A DNA stretch of 64,000 nt from contig NZ_CP152052.1 in assembly GCF_038637725.1 (NCBI RefSeq), positions 1,719,501-1,783,500 of the forward strand, given 5' to 3'. Below the pieces are notes generated by a model. It was given only the letters and a program-made list of their open reading frames with translations, ran no database searches and was not told the origin of the DNA. Of this stretch, positions 61,326 through 64,000 are shown one piece after another. The stretch comes from Psychrobacillus sp. FSL H8-0483. Lineage in GTDB: Bacteria > Bacillota > Bacilli > Bacillales_A > Planococcaceae. The translations under genes were made by a program, and so were the position numbers. Every line of letters starts with the position of its first letter. Position 1 is the first letter of the stretch.

Positions 61326-62186
61326 ATGGAATTAATTGAAAGAGAACAACAGATTCGATTAGGTAGAACGCATAGTGAAGAAGACAAGGCATTGATTGGA
61401 GCTGGTGGTTATCTTTCCCCTGTAGACCATTTATGGACGGATGTATTAATCGCTATTTCATTGAAAAAACCAGTATTGTTAAAAGGTCCTACTGGTGCAG
61501 GTAAAACGAAGCTTGCCGAAACGGTATCGCAATTCTTTTCACAGCCAGTGCAGAGCATTAACTGCTCGGTCGACTTAGACGCAGAGGCGTTACTCGGATT
61601 TAAAACAATTGTTTTGAAAGACGGAATGAATGAAATTTCATTTGTAGAAGGCCCAGTTATTGAAGCCATGAAAAAAGGTCATATCTTGTATATTGATGAG
61701 ATTAATATGGCGAAATCTGAAACATTACCTATATTACATAGTGTGCTCGATTACAGAAGAATGTTAACCAATCCTTTTACAGGGGAAGTAATCCATGCTC
61801 ATCCAGATTTCTCCGTTATTGCGGCAATTAATGAAGGGTATATTGGCACTACACCGATGAATGAAGCATTAAAAAATCGATTTGTTTCTTTTTCAGTTCC
61901 TTATATCTCAGGAGAACATCTTCGAAAGCTTTGGAAAGAACTATTTCCAGCTGCACCGAAGGAATTACATACACTTATTTTGAACTTAGCTAATGATTTA
62001 ATGGAACAAGTAAAACAAGGCTTACTTTCGGAAGAAGCAGCATCTATACGAAGTTTACTTTATGCAACTGAACTAGCTCTGTATATGGAACCTCTGAGAG
62101 CTATAAATTATGCAATTGCCGAGAAATTAGAAGATGAACAAGAAAAGAAACTTGTACTAGAATTGGCAGCTTCTTGGATAAAGTAA
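61326..62186 (+). CDS. MoxR-type AAA+ ATPase (NorQ/YojN-like)
   Basis: A 286-residue AAA+ protein. Walker A is GPTGAGKTK near residue 55, Walker B is ILYIDEINMAK near 118, sensor 1 lies in FSVIAAINEGY and the arginine region in NEALKNRFVSF. MoxR-family ATPases act as chaperones that insert cofactors or remodel enzymes together with a VWA-domain protein, encoded immediately downstream. The pair lies next to odh genes, as yojN-yojO do in B. subtilis. The client is not known. AAGGAGA precedes the ATG. Confidence 0.87.
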   Translation: MELIEREQQIRLGRTHSEEDKALIGAGGYLSPVDHLWTDVLIAISLKKPVLLKGPTGAGKTKLAETVSQFFSQPVQSINCSVDLDAEALLGFKTIVLKDGMNEISFVEGPVIEAMKKGHILYIDEINMAKSETLPILHSVLDYRRMLTNPFTGEVIHAHPDFSVIAAINEGYIGTTPMNEALKNRFVSFSVPYISGEHLRKLWKELFPAAPKELHTLILNLANDLMEQVKQGLLSEEAASIRSLLYATELALYMEPLRAINYAIAEKLEDEQEKKLVLELAASWIK

Positions 62187-62200
62187 GTGAGGTGATGTAA

Positions 62201-64000
62201 ATGACTTCGGTCAATCGTTTTATACAGTTTAACAATGAAACAATAGATGCACGACAGTTAATGCATTATGAAAACGTCGCAAAAGCATTAACACAAAACA
62301 CATTGTTACTTATTAACGAACGAAAATTAATCGAATTTCAACCTGCAGATCAAGCCATCTCTCTAAGTGTCTTTTGGAGACATAGAGAAGATAAGATTAT
62401 GCATGCAGGAAGATTATCAGATATTTACTTGTTAGCAGAGGGTTTTTGGCAGCATTTTAATGTACAAGCATGGAGAGTATTTGATAAAGAAAAATCGACG
62501 GATCTACCTAAATTATTGGATCAGCTATTGTTTTGTATCGAAGAATTTCGTTTGATGGAGATTATTCAGAAAAAACGAGTAGGTACGATAAAGATTTTTG
62601 ATATCCGAGTACAAACCTATTTGGCTTTTCATAAACAGCAGCTACTAGTCAATACACAAAAAGGATTTTTAGCGGATGCGTTTATTAGCTATTTATACAT
62701 TAGTCTTTATGAAGGTACGATACATGTAAAAGGCCCAGAAGCTTTTCAACAAGCTAATGAAATTATTCAAAAAGTGTACGAAAGTACTTCCACACAGACC
62801 TCTATAAATCTTGTATATCAGCTTTATTATTTACTAAATGATTATATCAATGCGGATACGCTTCTTCACTATTATGCATTAATTTCGCAATCTATTTTGC
62901 CTACAGAAGAGTTTCATTATCACCAAGGTGTGAAAGACTCTGAAGCTGGAGTGGAGGAAGAAAAGGACACCATTGCAGAAGTATTTAGAACGTGGCATCG
63001 TGAAAATGAGCAGGAAAACGGATTACATCTCCAATATGAACTGGAGCATGGACGAGACGGAAAAGCAGAACAGAATATGGATGCAGAAGAAGGTAAAGAA
63101 GGACATGCTATCACTGAAATTGGTCGAGGACAATCAGCTGGAAATAGTAAAGAAGGTCTTTCAGTAGAACGAAACACTGAGAATTCAAATTCGATGAAAA
63201 AAGCAGGAAAATTATTCGGGAAAGAGCATACAAATGTAGTTTTTAAAGAAAACCGTATGGAAGGGTCTTTTAGTAGCCCTAATAAACTGCAGCTTCCGTT
63301 ATATCGACAAGAACAAGCCCCATTTGTGAAAGCCTTCGTGCAAGAAATGAAAAGACGTATGGAATTAAAAAAAGTAGAGAAGCGAATGAATCTGTCGAAA
63401 GGAAGGCTATCTTCTAAACAGACTGTACTTTGGACAGAAGAGCGACCGAAACCTTTTTATAAAAAAAATGCACCAAGCACAAATTTAAATGCGGTGTTTG
63501 GACTTCTTGTAGATGGATCTGCTTCTATGCAGGATAAAATGGAAGAAACGAAAAAAGCTGTGTTGCTATTTCACGATGTGTTAAGACAGCTAAAAATTGC
63601 GCATGAAATTGTTCTTCATTACGAAGATGCCTTTGAAGCTTCCGAAACTATTCAACCGAACACATTTGAGTGGATTCACAAATTAGAGGACGGTACCAAA
63701 GATAGTGGAATAAACATATTGGCTATGGAAGCTCATGAGGATAATCGAGATGGATTTGCATTGAGGTGGATGGGGAAGAGGTTAGAATATCGCCCAGAAG
63801 TCCATAAATTCTTACTTATATTTTCTGATGGGGAGCCATCTGCATTTGGATATGCGCAAAATGGCATAATGGATACTGCAGAAGCAGTCATTGAATTAGA
63901 ACGAAAACATATTTCGGTTTTGCATTTGTTTTTAAATGATGCAGAAGCAACGGAAGAACAACTAGAGTTGTTCCGTTTAATTTTTGGTAAAAAAACAGCT
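62201..64000 (+). CDS. VWA-domain protein (NorD/YojO-like), 3' partial
   Basis: An open frame of exactly 600 codons without a stop, running off the window. The N-terminal 240 residues are helical, a charged Glu/Gly/Lys-rich linker follows (about 245-350), and a von Willebrand A domain starts with the MIDAS motif LLVDGSASM near residue 433 and continues with LIFSDGEPSA. It is the partner of the MoxR ATPase upstream, with 14 bp between them and GAGGTGATG before the ATG. Homologues are annotated as nitric oxide reductase activation proteins, but no nor genes are visible. Confidence 0.87.
   Translation, partial: MTSVNRFIQFNNETIDARQLMHYENVAKALTQNTLLLINERKLIEFQPADQAISLSVFWRHREDKIMHAGRLSDIYLLAEGFWQHFNVQAWRVFDKEKSTDLPKLLDQLLFCIEEFRLMEIIQKKRVGTIKIFDIRVQTYLAFHKQQLLVNTQKGFLADAFISYLYISLYEGTIHVKGPEAFQQANEIIQKVYESTSTQTSINLVYQLYYLLNDYINADTLLHYYALISQSILPTEEFHYHQGVKDSEAGVEEEKDTIAEVFRTWHRENEQENGLHLQYELEHGRDGKAEQNMDAEEGKEGHAITEIGRGQSAGNSKEGLSVERNTENSNSMKKAGKLFGKEHTNVVFKENRMEGSFSSPNKLQLPLYRQEQAPFVKAFVQEMKRRMELKKVEKRMNLSKGRLSSKQTVLWTEERPKPFYKKNAPSTNLNAVFGLLVDGSASMQDKMEETKKAVLLFHDVLRQLKIAHEIVLHYEDAFEASETIQPNTFEWIHKLEDGTKDSGINILAMEAHEDNRDGFALRWMGKRLEYRPEVHKFLLIFSDGEPSAFGYAQNGIMDTAEAVIELERKHISVLHLFLNDAEATEEQLELFRLIFGKKTA

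Noticed and set aside
61326..64000. Nitric oxide reductase activation function for the MoxR-VWA pair
   Set aside because: No nor genes are in view, and MoxR-VWA pairs serve many clients; only the chaperone-type role is supported.

Overview
The window is AT-rich bacterial chromosome with strong AAGGAGG-type ribosome binding sites, frequent TTG and GTG starts, Bacillus-style sigma-A promoters and gene neighbourhoods familiar from Bacillus subtilis: ypeP-ypeQ-cspD, ypgQ-ypgR, yphP-ypiP-ypjP with thyA-dfrA, ypmR-ypmS-msrA-msrB, and odh beside a MoxR/VWA pair. I infer a low-GC endospore-forming Firmicute of the Bacillales, probably in or near the Planococcaceae (Psychrobacillus/Sporosarcina-like); the genus cannot be fixed from the sequence alone. 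No rRNA operon, CRISPR array, prophage or complete insertion sequence was seen.

Layout. 1-2.8 kb: end of a branched-chain amino acid ABC transporter operon (livH partial, livM, livG, livF). 2.9-4.1 kb: gene-free mosaic of two repeat families, called alpha and beta here. 4.2-5.7 kb: membrane diguanylate cyclase. 5.8-9.7 kb: Fur-boxed efeO-efeB-efeU iron uptake operon. 9.7-23.1 kb: housekeeping and poorly known genes (OsmC-like protein, hemolysin III, DUF1836 protein and amidohydrolase, pantothenate kinase, two cold shock proteins, metallophosphoesterase, RNase H-like protein, fhs, HD hydrolase, ABC-F ATPase, YpgR). 23.1-25.4 kb: nitronate monooxygenase between decayed mobile-element sequence and a beta repeat. 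25.4-32 kb: LysR regulator, carboxylesterase, DinB, DUF421 and accessory genes (sigma-region-4-like protein, cupin with a Pro/Tyr/Asn-rich tail). 32-39.2 kb: bacilliredoxin, methyltransferase, YpjP, thyA-dfrA, DegV, YpmR-YpmS, msrA-msrB. 39.4-45.3 kb: chemotaxis receptor, YozE, deoD, S41 protease, CobW GTPase. 45.4-48.2 kb: tandem duplication of a secreted CAP-domain protein, the copies separated by a repeat mosaic. 48.2-55.5 kb: MATE transporter, MurG-like transferase, GNAT, tRNA-like sequence, PAS-GGDEF protein, ArlRS-like two-component system. 55.7-59.8 kb: odhA-odhB. 59.8-61.1 kb: wrecked IS1182-type transposase plus two beta repeats. 61.1-64 kb: DUF6501 protein, MoxR ATPase and a VWA protein that runs off the end.

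How the genes work together. EfeO, EfeB and EfeU form one iron uptake system under a promoter overlapped by a near-perfect Fur box. ThyA and DfrA form the dTMP/folate cycle, with fhs supplying one-carbon units elsewhere in the window. OdhA and OdhB are E1 and E2 of 2-oxoglutarate dehydrogenase. MsrA and MsrB repair the two methionine sulfoxide epimers. MoxR and VWA proteins normally act as a chaperone pair. Two GGDEF proteins, a chemoreceptor and ArlRS-like signalling suggest a motile, environmentally responsive cell.

The least ordinary content is non-coding: a family of about 100-170 bp elements with inverted-repeat ends (beta) and a second family (alpha) whose internal hairpin appears to have been split by a beta-like block in one copy. 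Other points of note are a 25-codon membrane peptide with a perfect Shine-Dalgarno, a degenerate tRNA-like sequence, and a CAP gene duplication whose C-terminal domains differ only by silent changes.
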